Origin: Cytobacillus horneckiae
GTDB taxonomy: Bacteria; Bacillota; Bacilli; Bacillales; Cytobacillaceae
Reading direction: 5' to 3'
NCBI RefSeq assembly: GCF_002835735.1
Contig: NZ_PISD01000042.1
Location: 1 to 41,892 of the forward strand
Length of the DNA stretch: 41,892 bases
Shown here: positions 32,874 through 41,214 of the stretch, one piece after another
Numbering within the stretch: position 1 is the first letter of the stretch
Layout of the letters: every line of letters starts with the position of its first letter
The notes under the pieces: generated by a model
What the model was told of the DNA's origin: nothing
Database searches by the model: none
Seen by the model: the letters and a program-made list of their open reading frames with translations, nothing else
Translations under genes and position numbers: made by a program

Positions 32874-32910
32874 AGAGCCGCACTACTCTTTCCTGAGAGC
32901 AGGCGGCTTT
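32874..32910 (-). terminator. Terminator of the cad operon
   Basis: AGCCGC (32876-32881) pairs with GCGGCT (32903-32908), with an inner CTCT/AGAG stem; minus-strand T-rich end. Lies 12 bases after the cadA stop. Confidence 0.65.
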
Positions 32911-32921
32911 GTATACTATTA

Positions 32922-35264
32922 TTATTCCTTTACTCGCATTAATCTCATGCTGTTTAAAGCAACAATGAGCGTGGCGCCTATGTCAGCAAGAATCGCAATC
33001 CATAGTGTCAGCCATCCAGGGATGACCAATAGTAAGGCAAAAAGTTTTATTGCTAATGAAAATGTAATATTGGCAATGATAATTCTAAGTGATTTTCGGC
33101 TTAGCTTTATTGTAAATGGCAGCTTTCTTAGATCATCGCCCATCAATGCTACATCTGCTGTTTCCAATGCCGTATCGGTTCCGGCACCGCCCATCGCTAT
33201 GCCTACATTTGATGCAGCAAGTGCCGGGGCATCGTTGACACCGTCTCCGACCATTGCTACATGGCTGTATTTTTCACGGAGCTGCTTTACACTGGTTAAC
33301 TTGTCTTCTGGCATTAATTCACCTTGAATATCCGATACTCCGACATAGCGGCCGATGACATTAGCTGTTGCGTTATTATCACCAGTCAGCATGATTGTTT
33401 TTTTCACTCCGAGTGCATGAAGCTTTTCTATCGCCTCTTTACTCGATTCGCGGACTTCATCAGCGACTGCTATTACAGCGATAATTACTTGATCTGTGCC
33501 AAATACCATAGCTGTTTTCCCTTGCTGCTGAAGTTCCATCACTCTATTTTCTATACGCTTATTATTAATTCCGAGTTCATTGAAAAGTTTAGGACTGCCT
33601 ATAAAATAAGGTATTCCTTCAATTTCTCCTTTAATTCCCTTACCTGTCAGCGATGAAAAATTTTCAACTAAGATATTTTTATAATCAATATGTTCATCGT
33701 CTGCTTTTTTTAATATTGCTGAAGCAAGTGGATGCTGCGAACGATTTTCCAATGCGGAAATAAATGAAAGAATGTTTCGGTCATCATTGCTTTCACCTAT
33801 TACTTCGTAATCTGTAACAGCAGGGACACCTTTCGTTAATGTACCCGTTTTATCAAAAGCAATGGCTTTAATAGAACCCATTTCTTCTAGATAAATGCCG
33901 CCTTTTATGAGTACGCCTTTTTTAGCTGCATTGCCGATTGCTGATACGATGGCAATTGGTGTGGAGATGACCAATGCACATGGACAGCCAACAACAAGAA
34001 CGGCAAGGCCTTGGTAAATCCATGCTTCCCAGCTTCCAGCAAAGAATAATGGCGGCAAGATCGCGACAAGTGCTGCAACTGCCATAATAATAGGTGTATA
34101 GTATTTGGCAAACTTATCAATAAAAGCTTGGGCAGGGGCACGTTCACCTTGCGCCTCTTCAACTAAGTGGATGATTTTCGAAATCGTTGTATCACCGACA
34201 AGCTTAGTAATTTCCACTTCAAGAAACCCTTCTTCATTTAGCGTTCCAGCATATACTTCATCATCCATTTTCTTTTCTACAGGAACAGACTCACCAGTAA
34301 TCGACGCCTGATTAACTGCAGAATGACCGCTTACAATCACGCCATCCATGGCAATCTTCTGTCCCGGTTTAACAATCATAATGTCGCCGACTTCAATATC
34401 TTCTACATGAATCATTTGTTCATGTCCATTTCTTCTAACAAGTGCTTCTTTAGGAGCAATCTGCATTAATGAACGGATAGAGTTCCGTGCACTGTCCATT
34501 GAAAACCGTTCTAGCTCTTCACTGATTGCGAATAAAATGACTACTACCGCCACTTCTCCCCATTCACCAATAATAGCTCCACCGATAACAGCAACTGTCA
34601 TCAATGTTTTCATATCAAAGTCAAGCCTAATAAGATTTTGCAAACCAATTTTTAAAAGCTGAATTCCGCCTATTAATATCGTTGCTAAGAAGAGAAGAAT
34701 GGTAATGAGATTATCTTCGCCGTTCACAAACCATGATAGGTATCCTAATAAAACGAATAAGCCAGCAAAAAGCAGTGTTTGATATTTTTTATAAAAAGGT
34801 ATTTTCTCATCTTTTGCTTCACTCTCAGTAGGCTCATTATTTTTTTCGGAATGGACTTTCAAGTTTTCAAAAGCACCAGCCTTTTCCAAATCTGCGATAG
34901 ATACCTGACCTACAACTGAGATTTTTGATGCACCGAAATTTACCTTTGCTTCCTCTACACCAGGAAGGCCATTTACATTCCGCTCAAACTTTCCTGCACA
35001 ATTGGCACAGGAGAAGCCTTCCACGCGATAGACCTTTGCCTCTCTTTTTTTATCAGGAATAACTTTTAAATTCTCAAATGCCCCTGCTTTTTCTAACTCT
35101 GCTACAGAAGCCTCTCCGATAACAGATAATTTTGATGCGCCAAAATTCACCTTTGCTTCCTTCACGCCTGGAAGTTTGCATACATTTTTCTCGAACTTTC
35201 CTGCACAATTCGCACAAGAGAATCCCTCTATACGATAGTCATTTTTTTCTGCTTCACTACTCAA
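32922..35264 (-). CDS. cadA: Cadmium/zinc-transporting P1B-type ATPase with duplicated metal-binding domain
   Basis: Exports Cd(II), Zn(II) or Pb(II) using ATP. 780 residues. Two tandem N-terminal HMA domains (Cys17/Cys20 and Cys86/Cys89, each in [12 protein letters not shown]) are about 48 of 60 residues identical by eye. Then follow TGES (323-326), CPC (427-429) in the membrane metal site and DKTGT (471-475). TTG 35264 with GGAGGGTG 7 bases upstream; the coding region overlaps the cadC stop by four bases. The second HMA copy looks like a recent internal duplication. Controlled with cadC from the promoter at 35678. Confidence 0.95.
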   Translation of the reverse strand: MSSEAEKNDYRIEGFSCANCAGKFEKNVCKLPGVKEAKVNFGASKLSVIGEASVAELEKAGAFENLKVIPDKKREAKVYRVEGFSCANCAGKFERNVNGLPGVEEAKVNFGASKISVVGQVSIADLEKAGAFENLKVHSEKNNEPTESEAKDEKIPFYKKYQTLLFAGLFVLLGYLSWFVNGEDNLITILLFLATILIGGIQLLKIGLQNLIRLDFDMKTLMTVAVIGGAIIGEWGEVAVVVILFAISEELERFSMDSARNSIRSLMQIAPKEALVRRNGHEQMIHVEDIEVGDIMIVKPGQKIAMDGVIVSGHSAVNQASITGESVPVEKKMDDEVYAGTLNEEGFLEVEITKLVGDTTISKIIHLVEEAQGERAPAQAFIDKFAKYYTPIIMAVAALVAILPPLFFAGSWEAWIYQGLAVLVVGCPCALVISTPIAIVSAIGNAAKKGVLIKGGIYLEEMGSIKAIAFDKTGTLTKGVPAVTDYEVIGESNDDRNILSFISALENRSQHPLASAILKKADDEHIDYKNILVENFSSLTGKGIKGEIEGIPYFIGSPKLFNELGINNKRIENRVMELQQQGKTAMVFGTDQVIIAVIAVADEVRESSKEAIEKLHALGVKKTIMLTGDNNATANVIGRYVGVSDIQGELMPEDKLTSVKQLREKYSHVAMVGDGVNDAPALAASNVGIAMGGAGTDTALETADVALMGDDLRKLPFTIKLSRKSLRIIIANITFSLAIKLFALLLVIPGWLTLWIAILADIGATLIVALNSMRLMRVKE

Positions 35265-35635
35265 GTTCGCACACCCTCCTTGTGATGGGTATAAGCTACT
35301 TGAATCAATTGCTTCACATGTTCATCATCTAAAGAATAAAAGGCAAGCTTCCCTTCCTTACGAAATTTAGCCAGGCCAATATTTTTTAACAATCTTAAAT
35401 GATGAGAAGCTGTAGCTGTCGAAGAACCGATAATGTTCGCCACATCGCATACACACAGTTCTTCCTCTATTGTTAGTGCATAAGCGATTTTTATGCGCGT
35501 GGCATCTGATAGCGCTTTAAACAATTGCTCTAATCCACTAACTTCATCTATTCTAGGCTGCACCCGATTTACTTTTTCTTCATCATAGCAAAATGTTTCA
35601 CAAACATCGTTTTCTTTCTTCAATTTTTGAACCAT
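35261..35635 (-). CDS. cadC: ArsR/SmtB-family metal-sensing repressor CadC
   Basis: Represses the cad operon until Cd, Pb or Zn binds. Winged helix with the [25 protein letters not shown] recognition region, in which the Cys-x-Cys of the metal site is kept. The N-terminal [17 protein letters not shown] brings two more cysteines, as in CadC of plasmid pI258. ATG 35635 (GGGGTG upstream) is chosen: an in-frame ATG at 35656 has no ribosome binding site and lies only about 15 bases from the predicted transcription start. Confidence 0.93.
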   Translation of the reverse strand: MVQKLKKENDVCETFCYDEEKVNRVQPRIDEVSGLEQLFKALSDATRIKIAYALTIEEELCVCDVANIIGSSTATASHHLRLLKNIGLAKFRKEGKLAFYSLDDEHVKQLIQVAYTHHKEGVRT

Positions 35636-35677
35636 TTTTGCACCCCATTCAAACATCCATTTGATTGACTTACTTTT

Positions 35678-35707
35678 AGTCTATGAAACTAACAAGGTGT
35701 TTGTCAA
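35678..35707 (-). promoter_or_regulatory. Promoter of cadC-cadA
   Basis: Minus-strand TTGACA (35702-35707), 18-base spacer, TAGACT (35678-35683). Start near 35671. The operator lies just upstream. Confidence 0.65.
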
Positions 35708-35716
35708 AGGTTTTAA

Positions 35717-35732
35717 TCAAATATTTGTTTGA
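35717..35732. promoter_or_regulatory. CadC operator-like palindrome
   Basis: TCAAATATTTGTTTGA, an imperfect palindrome with the TCAAATA...TATTTGA arms known from cad operators, located 10 bases upstream of the -35 box. Confidence 0.55.
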
Positions 35733-36237
35733 ATGAACATATATAGGCAAAAAATGAAAGCGTAAATCCCAAATAGAATCAATCAGGAATTATCATACTT
35801 AGCTACCGGCTTGGCACAGAAGCCGGTGTTGATGGAGGCTGAAACCTCTATTAAAATTGTTCATTCCGTACGCTTGACATGAATAAACCCTCATTCAAGT
35901 CTACGACTGTTGTTGGTTTGTAATTAATTATTTGTGCTTTGTGTCCGTGGTACATCATAGCGGTATTAATAATTATAGGTTGTAAATATTCCAGATCATT
36001 CTTCTCTTGCAGACTTTTCAATCATACAAAATAGGATATGTTTCATAGGCTTATGTTGAATAGACATAAACCTAATTATTTATTAATTTCACTAGAATAT
36101 TTTAAATATTGGTTTAATTATCAAATTTGGGAGGAAAACATATATAAATATCTAATTTATAGCCTTAGAAGAAGCAAAATTAATTGATTGGTTGCATCAT
36201 CTTTAGCCGGAAATCATAATGATTGGAGGGAGAAATT
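35733..36237. other. Intergenic stretch with a possible decayed coding fragment
   Basis: About 500 bases without an intact gene. On the plus strand near 35796-35880 one frame reads LATGLAQKPVLMEAETSI then KIVHSVRLT-stop, and is followed by a short frame (MNKPSFKSTTVVGL) at about 35879-35923. Codon-like composition suggests the tail of a lost gene, perhaps a transposase, but no family is recognised. GGAGGGAG at the right end serves the ferredoxin gene. No RNA gene was seen. Confidence 0.3.
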
Positions 36238-36474
36238 ATGTCCTATGTCATCACATCACCGTGTATTGAAGAACAAGCTGCAGATTGTTTGGATTCTTGC
36301 CCAGTTGATTGTATTGAAAAAGGGGAGGATCAATATTTAATCGATCCTACTATCTGTATTGACTGCGGTGCATGCGAAGCCGTTTGCCCAGTCGATGCCA
36401 TTTTCTATGAAGAAGATGTTCCTGAAGAAGAAACAGAGTTTATTGCAAAAGCTAAAGAATTTTTTGATGTTTAA
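36238..36474 (+). CDS. Ferredoxin, seven-iron type (3Fe-4S/4Fe-4S)
   Basis: A small electron carrier of 78 residues. Cysteines at 9, 17, 21, 25 and 40, 43, 46, 50: the first set (C-x7-C-x3-C-P) fits a 3Fe-4S cluster and the second (C-x2-C-x2-C-x3-C-P) a 4Fe-4S cluster. The C-terminus is acidic (EEDVPEEETEF). ATG 36238 has GGAGGG upstream; an earlier ATG at 36223 is less likely. Own terminator. It is a possible partner of the reductase at 30231. Confidence 0.9.
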   Translation: MSYVITSPCIEEQAADCLDSCPVDCIEKGEDQYLIDPTICIDCGACEAVCPVDAIFYEEDVPEEETEFIAKAKEFFDV

Positions 36475-36476
36475 TG

Positions 36477-36507
36477 AAAAAGGAATCTCTTTTTGAGATT
36501 CCTTTTT
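36477..36507 (+). terminator. Terminator of the ferredoxin gene
   Basis: AAAAAGGAATCTC/GAGATTCCTTTTT, a perfect 13-bp stem with a 5-base loop and a terminal T-run. Confidence 0.93.
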
Positions 36508-36539
36508 CAAACGTGGCCAATGTGATTAAGTGCAGATAT

Positions 36540-37289
36540 TTAACTGCTTAAACTTCTTTGCAAAAATGCCTTTGTCCGGTCAAACTGAGGGTTCGTAAAT
36601 AAAGCTCCAGGCTCGCCTGACTCAACGATTTCCCCATTATCCATAAAAATCGCCTTTGTTGCTACTTCTTTGGCAAAACCCATTTCATGCGTCACAACAA
36701 TCATCGTCATTTTTTCCTGGGCGAGGTCTTTCATGACCTGGAGAACTTCACCAGTTAATTCAGGGTCTAGCGCTGAGGTCGGTTCATCAAATAATAAAAT
36801 TTCAGGATCCATCATCAATGCTCTTGCAATGGCCACTCTCTGTTTTTGCCCACCTGACAGCTTTGCCGGATATGACTTAGCCCAACTCGTTAGACCTACC
36901 TTGTGTAAAAGCTCCTCGCTGCGCTGCTGAATCACTTTTATTGCTTCTTTTTTCGCCATTTTTGGAGCTATCTCTAAGTTCTCCTTCACTGTCAAATGCG
37001 GAAAAAGGTTAAAATGCTGAAACACCATCCCCATTTTGCTAGTAATCTGCTTTAAATCGTGCGCTTTCGCATATACTCCATTCTTCACAAGCTCTTGTCC
37101 ATCAATAGAAATAGTTCCATCATTTATTTCTTCTAAATGAATAAGACTGCGAAGCATCGTGCTCTTTCCAGATCCTGAAGGACCGATGATTGCTACTACA
37201 TCATTTTTATCCACATTAAAATTGATTCCTTTTAAGACTTCTAAATCGCCGTATGACTTTTTCAAATTTGATACCGTAATGATTGACAT
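36540..37289 (-). CDS. Polar amino acid ABC transporter ATP-binding protein (GlnQ type)
   Basis: The ATPase of an amino acid importer, about 249 residues. Walker [10 protein letters not shown] near 38, signature [15 protein letters not shown], Walker [17 protein letters not shown]-loop [12 protein letters not shown] 37289, chosen because GGAGCGG precedes it. Follows the permease by 14 bases. Confidence 0.93.
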   Translation of the reverse strand: MSIITVSNLKKSYGDLEVLKGINFNVDKNDVVAIIGPSGSGKSTMLRSLIHLEEINDGTISIDGQELVKNGVYAKAHDLKQITSKMGMVFQHFNLFPHLTVKENLEIAPKMAKKEAIKVIQQRSEELLHKVGLTSWAKSYPAKLSGGQKQRVAIARALMMDPEILLFDEPTSALDPELTGEVLQVMKDLAQEKMTMIVVTHEMGFAKEVATKAIFMDNGEIVESGEPGALFTNPQFDRTKAFLQRSLSS

Positions 37290-37303
37290 GAACACCGCTC
37301 CAA

Positions 37304-37963
37304 CTATTCGAACTTAAATCTGCGTTCGAGGAATTTAAAGAATAATGAAAGTATAAGCGTCATTAGTAAATAAATAATGGCCGCTAAGAAAAAGGGAAGG
37401 ATGGTAAAATCTCTATTAACTGCGGTTTGCGCAAAGTGCAATAGTTCTGGAACAGCGACAGCATATAGCAAAGCGGTATCCTTCACTAAAGTAACCGATT
37501 CATTTGCAACAGCGGGCAACGCCACTCTGAACATTTGTGGAATGATAATGCGCGTTAATGTCTGCCATCTATTCATGCCTAGCACTTGCGATGCTTCATA
37601 TTGGCCTTTATCTATGGACAATAGCCCCCCTCTGAATATCTCTGCGAAATAGGCAGCATAATTTAAAATAAATCCGAGACACGCGGCTACAAAGCGGTCA
37701 AGGACCAAATATTCTCCAACAACCGGCAGCATCGGCAAACCGAAACAGATGAATAATAGCTGTAATAGCAACGGCGTCCCACGCATGATATAAATATATC
37801 CTTGAGCCATCCAGGAGATCATTCTAATATTGCTTCTGGAAGCAAGTGTCAGCAAGAAGCCAAAGGGTATCGATATAACAATCGCAATCAGGAATAAAAG
37901 AATAGTCACCTGTGCGCCTTCAAGCATTGGTTTTAGAACTGAAAGGATATAATCAAAAGACAT
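37304..37963 (-). CDS. Polar amino acid ABC transporter permease (HisM/GlnP type)
   Basis: A 219-residue inner-membrane permease. Typical start region [40 protein letters not shown], and the EAA loop in [23 protein letters not shown] 37963, with AGAGGAGC upstream; the open frame continues 23 codons further but without a ribosome binding site. Single permease, so it probably works as a homodimer. Amino acid unknown. Confidence 0.9.
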   Translation of the reverse strand: MSFDYILSVLKPMLEGAQVTILLFLIAIVISIPFGFLLTLASRSNIRMISWMAQGYIYIMRGTPLLLQLLFICFGLPMLPVVGEYLVLDRFVAACLGFILNYAAYFAEIFRGGLLSIDKGQYEASQVLGMNRWQTLTRIIIPQMFRVALPAVANESVTLVKDTALLYAVAVPELLHFAQTAVNRDFTILPFFLAAIIYLLMTLILSLFFKFLERRFKFE

Positions 37964-37993
37964 AAGAAAGCTCCTCTTAGAAAAACCGGAAAT

Positions 37994-38009
37994 ACGCCTA
38001 GTTAGGCGT
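37994..38009. promoter_or_regulatory. Perfect palindrome before the permease
   Basis: ACGCCTAGTTAGGCGT, 7-bp arms with a two-base centre, too tight for a normal RNA hairpin loop. A protein-binding site is possible. It lies between the substrate-binding protein gene and the permease gene. Confidence 0.35.
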
Positions 38010-38081
38010 GTGCCTTTGTTTTCCTTGTGCAATATTTTTACTAATTTCCAATAGGCTAAACGAATATTCTACTATTAATGA

Positions 38082-38123
38082 AAAAGCAAAACAGGTTTCC
38101 TTAAGAAATCCTGCTTTGCTTTT
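38082..38123 (-). terminator. Partial terminator between binding-protein and permease genes
   Basis: Minus-strand AAAAGCAAAGCAGG/CCTGTTTTGCTTTT with T-rich end. A terminator inside the operon would let the binding protein outnumber the membrane parts. Confidence 0.75.
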
Positions 38124-38130
38124 CGCCGCT

Positions 38131-38916
38131 TTACTTTAATAAGCGATCTTCACCGAACCATTTTTTTGAAATCTCACCAGCCGTACCATCCTCTATCAAT
38201 GCATCAAGTGCCGACTGCAGCTCATTTAATAATTGTTCATTGCCTTTTTTCACACCAATTCCGTACTCTTCAGGTGCGAGTGATTCATCAAGTATTTTAA
38301 ATGTATCTTTTTCTTTTGTCATATAATAATCTATTACGACTTCATCAATAATAACTGCATCTAATCGCCCGCTCTTCAAATCACTTAAAGCAAGCACATT
38401 ATCAGAGAACTCCGTAATCTCTTTTACATTCTTGCTAATGTCATTTGCATTTAATGCATCTGCTGCGGATGACAATGACTGCAATCCAACAACCTTCCCC
38501 TCTAAATCATGTAATTCGGTTAACTCTGAATCAGCCTTTGTTACAGCAACTTGTGCATTGCTTAAGTATGGTTTTGTGAATAGTACCTTTTCTTTTCTTT
38601 CATCTGTTATGGTGTAGCCATTCCAGATTAAGTCAATGCGTCCACTGCTTAATTCAGATTCTTTTGTTTTCCAATCGATGGGCTGGAATTTTGGAGTAGC
38701 GCCCATTTTTTCAATGACCGCTTTAGCTAAATCAATATCAAATCCGACAATTTCATTATTTTCATCTCTAAAACCCATCGGTGCAAATTTATCATCTATA
38801 CCGATTACAATTGTTTTTTGATCTGATTCTGACTCTCCTGCAGAAGTACTAGAACATGCTGCCAAAAGAGAAATGATAAAAACTGATATAAGTTTAAATG
38901 CAAATTTTCTTTTCAC
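38131..38916 (-). CDS. Amino acid ABC transporter substrate-binding lipoprotein
   Basis: A 261-residue precursor with the lipobox LLAACSS (Cys about 20 from the GTG start) and a bacterial SBP-3 fold: GIDDKFAPMGFRDENNEIVGF, IDLIWNGYTITDERK and EEYGIGVKKGNEQL. GTG 38916 is chosen because AAAGGTGG lies 8 bases upstream. First gene of the operon. The ligand is a polar amino acid, possibly cystine, undetermined. Confidence 0.9.
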   Translation of the reverse strand: MKRKFAFKLISVFIISLLAACSSTSAGESESDQKTIVIGIDDKFAPMGFRDENNEIVGFDIDLAKAVIEKMGATPKFQPIDWKTKESELSSGRIDLIWNGYTITDERKEKVLFTKPYLSNAQVAVTKADSELTELHDLEGKVVGLQSLSSAADALNANDISKNVKEITEFSDNVLALSDLKSGRLDAVIIDEVVIDYYMTKEKDTFKILDESLAPEEYGIGVKKGNEQLLNELQSALDALIEDGTAGEISKKWFGEDRLLK

Positions 38917-38981
38917 GACGAATACCACCTTTATTTTTTAAAATAACTTTATCTCGCTAATGTATTAGAGTACTAAAATTA

Positions 38982-39010
38982 ATTTATCACAATAGTAAAA
39001 TATCTGTCAA
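38982..39010 (-). promoter_or_regulatory. Sigma-A promoter of the amino acid importer operon
   Basis: Minus-strand TTGACA (39005-39010), 17 bases, ATAAAT (38982-38987). A small palindrome CTAATGTATTAG lies just downstream (about 38957-38968) and could be an operator. Confidence 0.7.
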
Positions 39011-39179
39011 GGTAATATTTCAATATATTGTAAAGGGAAACCTTCAACCAATGAGCAATGTATAAATAAATCCTTCTAATATAACAGTAATATTTGAGCC
39101 AGAAATACTTGGTTCTGAAGTTTATCTAACCCTTAGAAGCTTTACCATTTTCAACCTACGTGATGGATATAAAATCTTC

Positions 39180-39225
39180 TTGCCTTTACAGCTAAGATTT
39201 GCTAAGATAACTGACGAACGTTCGT
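39180..39225 (+). promoter_or_regulatory. Promoter and operator of the tetR-MFS unit
   Basis: TTGCCT (39180-39185), 17-base spacer, TAAGAT (39203-39208). The perfect palindrome ACGAACGTTCGT (39214-39225) covers the predicted start site. This is what autorepression by a TetR protein would look like. Confidence 0.7.
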
Positions 39226-39248
39226 TAAAGAGGTAGAGGTGATAATTC

Positions 39249-39830
39249 TTGAAAAGTGATGAAATAAAAGAGGCAGCTCTAAAATTTTTTACAATCCATG
39301 GGTATGAAGGAGCTTCCCTCTCTCAAATAGCAGAAGACGTTGGCATGAAAAAACAATCCATTTATGCGCACTTTAAAGGAAAAGATGACCTTTTTCTTCA
39401 AGTGTTACATGATGCGAAGGAAACGGAACTTTCTTCTAAACTGGAATACTTCAGCAGCATCGATTCTTCTCATCCTGAAAAAGACTTATACGGGTTTTTG
39501 CAGCTTGTTATAGATCTTTTTCAAAAAAATGAACAGCTGAAATTTTGGCTGCGCATCTCCTTTTTTCCACCGGCCCATCTTCAAAAAGATATTGATATGG
39601 AAGTCATTGATATTGAAGAAAAAGTCCAGGGTATTTTAGAAAATAAGTTTCAGGAATGGATGGATGCAAAGTTAATCATCGCACCTTCTGCAAAAATACC
39701 CACATATGCTTTTTTAGGTGTCGTCGATTCCATTTTGATTGAGCTTGTTTACGGAAATGATGAACATCGGCTGTTAGAAAAACTGAATGCCTCTTGGCGG
39801 GTGTTTTGGAGGGGTATTTCACATCATTGA
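39249..39830 (+). CDS. TetR/AcrR-family repressor
   Basis: A 193-residue repressor with the N-terminal helix-turn-helix AALKFFTIHGYEGASLSQIA then EDVGMKKQSIYAHFKGKDDL. The ligand domain is unlike a named subgroup. TTG 39249 follows AGAGGTGAT. The palindrome at 39214 is the likely operator; the pump 24 bases downstream is the target. Confidence 0.9.
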   Translation: MKSDEIKEAALKFFTIHGYEGASLSQIAEDVGMKKQSIYAHFKGKDDLFLQVLHDAKETELSSKLEYFSSIDSSHPEKDLYGFLQLVIDLFQKNEQLKFWLRISFFPPAHLQKDIDMEVIDIEEKVQGILENKFQEWMDAKLIIAPSAKIPTYAFLGVVDSILIELVYGNDEHRLLEKLNASWRVFWRGISHH

Positions 39831-39854
39831 TAGACGAAAAAGAGGTGTTTATTT

Positions 39855-41060
39855 ATGGTACAAAAACCAATTAAAGAACAAAAGATGGTATTAATTATCC
39901 TTTTAAGCAATATTTTCATTGCCTTTTTAGGTATTGGGTTGATTATCCCTGTTATGCCGTCGTTTATGAATATTATGCACTTATCAGGCAGTACAATGGG
40001 CTATCTTGTTGCTGTATTTGCAGTTGCCCAATTAATTACCTCCCCTTTCGCTGGCCGTTGGGTGGATAGGTACGGACGAAAAAAAATAATTACTTTCGGA
40101 TTATTTCTTTTCGCTGTATCAGAATTAATTTTCGGCCTTGGCACTCATGTTTCTGTGCTTTATTTTGCAAGAATTCTTGGCGGTATGAGCGCAGCATTTA
40201 TTATGCCGGGAGTGACAGCATATGTTGCTGATATAACGACAATTAAAGAACGCCCGAAAGCAATGGGGTATGTTTCGGCAGCCATTAGCACCGGATTTAT
40301 TATCGGACCAGGAATCGGCGGCTTTATTGCAGAGTTTGGCATCCGCCTGCCATTTTTCTTCGCAGCTGGAATTGCCTTTTTAGCTTGTATTCTTTCTTTA
40401 TTTATATTGAAAGAGCCGTTAACAAAGGAACAAATGGAAGAACTATCGAGCAACTCCAAGCAAAGCAACTTTTTTGGAGATTTAAAACGCTCCTTTAACC
40501 CGTTATATTTTATTGCTTTCATTATTGTCTTCGTCCTTGCTTTTGGTTTATCTGCATACGAGACTGTTTTCAGTTTATTTTCTGATCATAAATTCGGCTT
40601 TACTCCAAAGGATATTGCGTTAATAATTACAATTAGCTCTATTTTCGGTGTAGTTTTCCAAGTGTTTATGTTCGGTAAAATGGTCGATAAGCTAGGAGAA
40701 AAGAAACTGATTCAAATCTGTTTAATTACAGGAGTTATACTAGCCGCTGCATCTACTGTCATTTCAGGCTTCTGGATGGTTTTGCTTGTCACTTGTCTTA
40801 TTTTCTTGGCATTCGATTTACTTCGCCCTGCCCTAACCACTTTCCTATCCAGATCAGCTGGAAAAGAACAAGGATTTGTAGCTGGTATGAACTCTACCTA
40901 TACAAGTCTAGGAAATATTGCCGGCCCAGCTGCAGCAGGTATACTTTTCGATTTAAACATTCATTATCCATACCTTTTTGCAGCAGTCATTATGTTTATT
41001 GGCCTTAGCATTACCTTTATGTGGAGGGAAAAACAATTTGCTGAAAATGTAGCTGATTAA
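39855..41060 (+). CDS. MFS multidrug efflux transporter, paralogue of 3560-4765
   Basis: A 401-residue, 12-helix DHA1-type drug antiporter. GRWVDRYGRKKII loop motif, YVADITT and the antiporter motif GFIIGPGIGG. Same length as the left-hand pump and alignable throughout by eye. AGAGGTG lies upstream of ATG 39855. Co-transcribed with tetR, so induction is by ligand binding to the repressor. Confidence 0.9.
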   Translation: MVQKPIKEQKMVLIILLSNIFIAFLGIGLIIPVMPSFMNIMHLSGSTMGYLVAVFAVAQLITSPFAGRWVDRYGRKKIITFGLFLFAVSELIFGLGTHVSVLYFARILGGMSAAFIMPGVTAYVADITTIKERPKAMGYVSAAISTGFIIGPGIGGFIAEFGIRLPFFFAAGIAFLACILSLFILKEPLTKEQMEELSSNSKQSNFFGDLKRSFNPLYFIAFIIVFVLAFGLSAYETVFSLFSDHKFGFTPKDIALIITISSIFGVVFQVFMFGKMVDKLGEKKLIQICLITGVILAAASTVISGFWMVLLVTCLIFLAFDLLRPALTTFLSRSAGKEQGFVAGMNSTYTSLGNIAGPAAAGILFDLNIHYPYLFAAVIMFIGLSITFMWREKQFAENVAD

Positions 41061-41082
41061 TAAATATGACAAGATGTGAACT

Positions 41083-41113
41083 CCCCCTTGAAATCTCAAG
41101 GGGGTTCTTTTTT
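41083..41113 (+). terminator. Terminator of the tetR-MFS operon
   Basis: CCCCCTTGA-AATC-TCAAGGGGG, a perfect 9-bp stem, then TTCTTTTTTT. Confidence 0.93.
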
Positions 41114-41214
41114 ATAACCATACATACCAATGGGATAAATTAACATAATGAAGATATTAAAATATTGGAGATATTAAGTTTGTCAAATAAAAACAAGCTT
41201 AAGGATGTGGTCAA

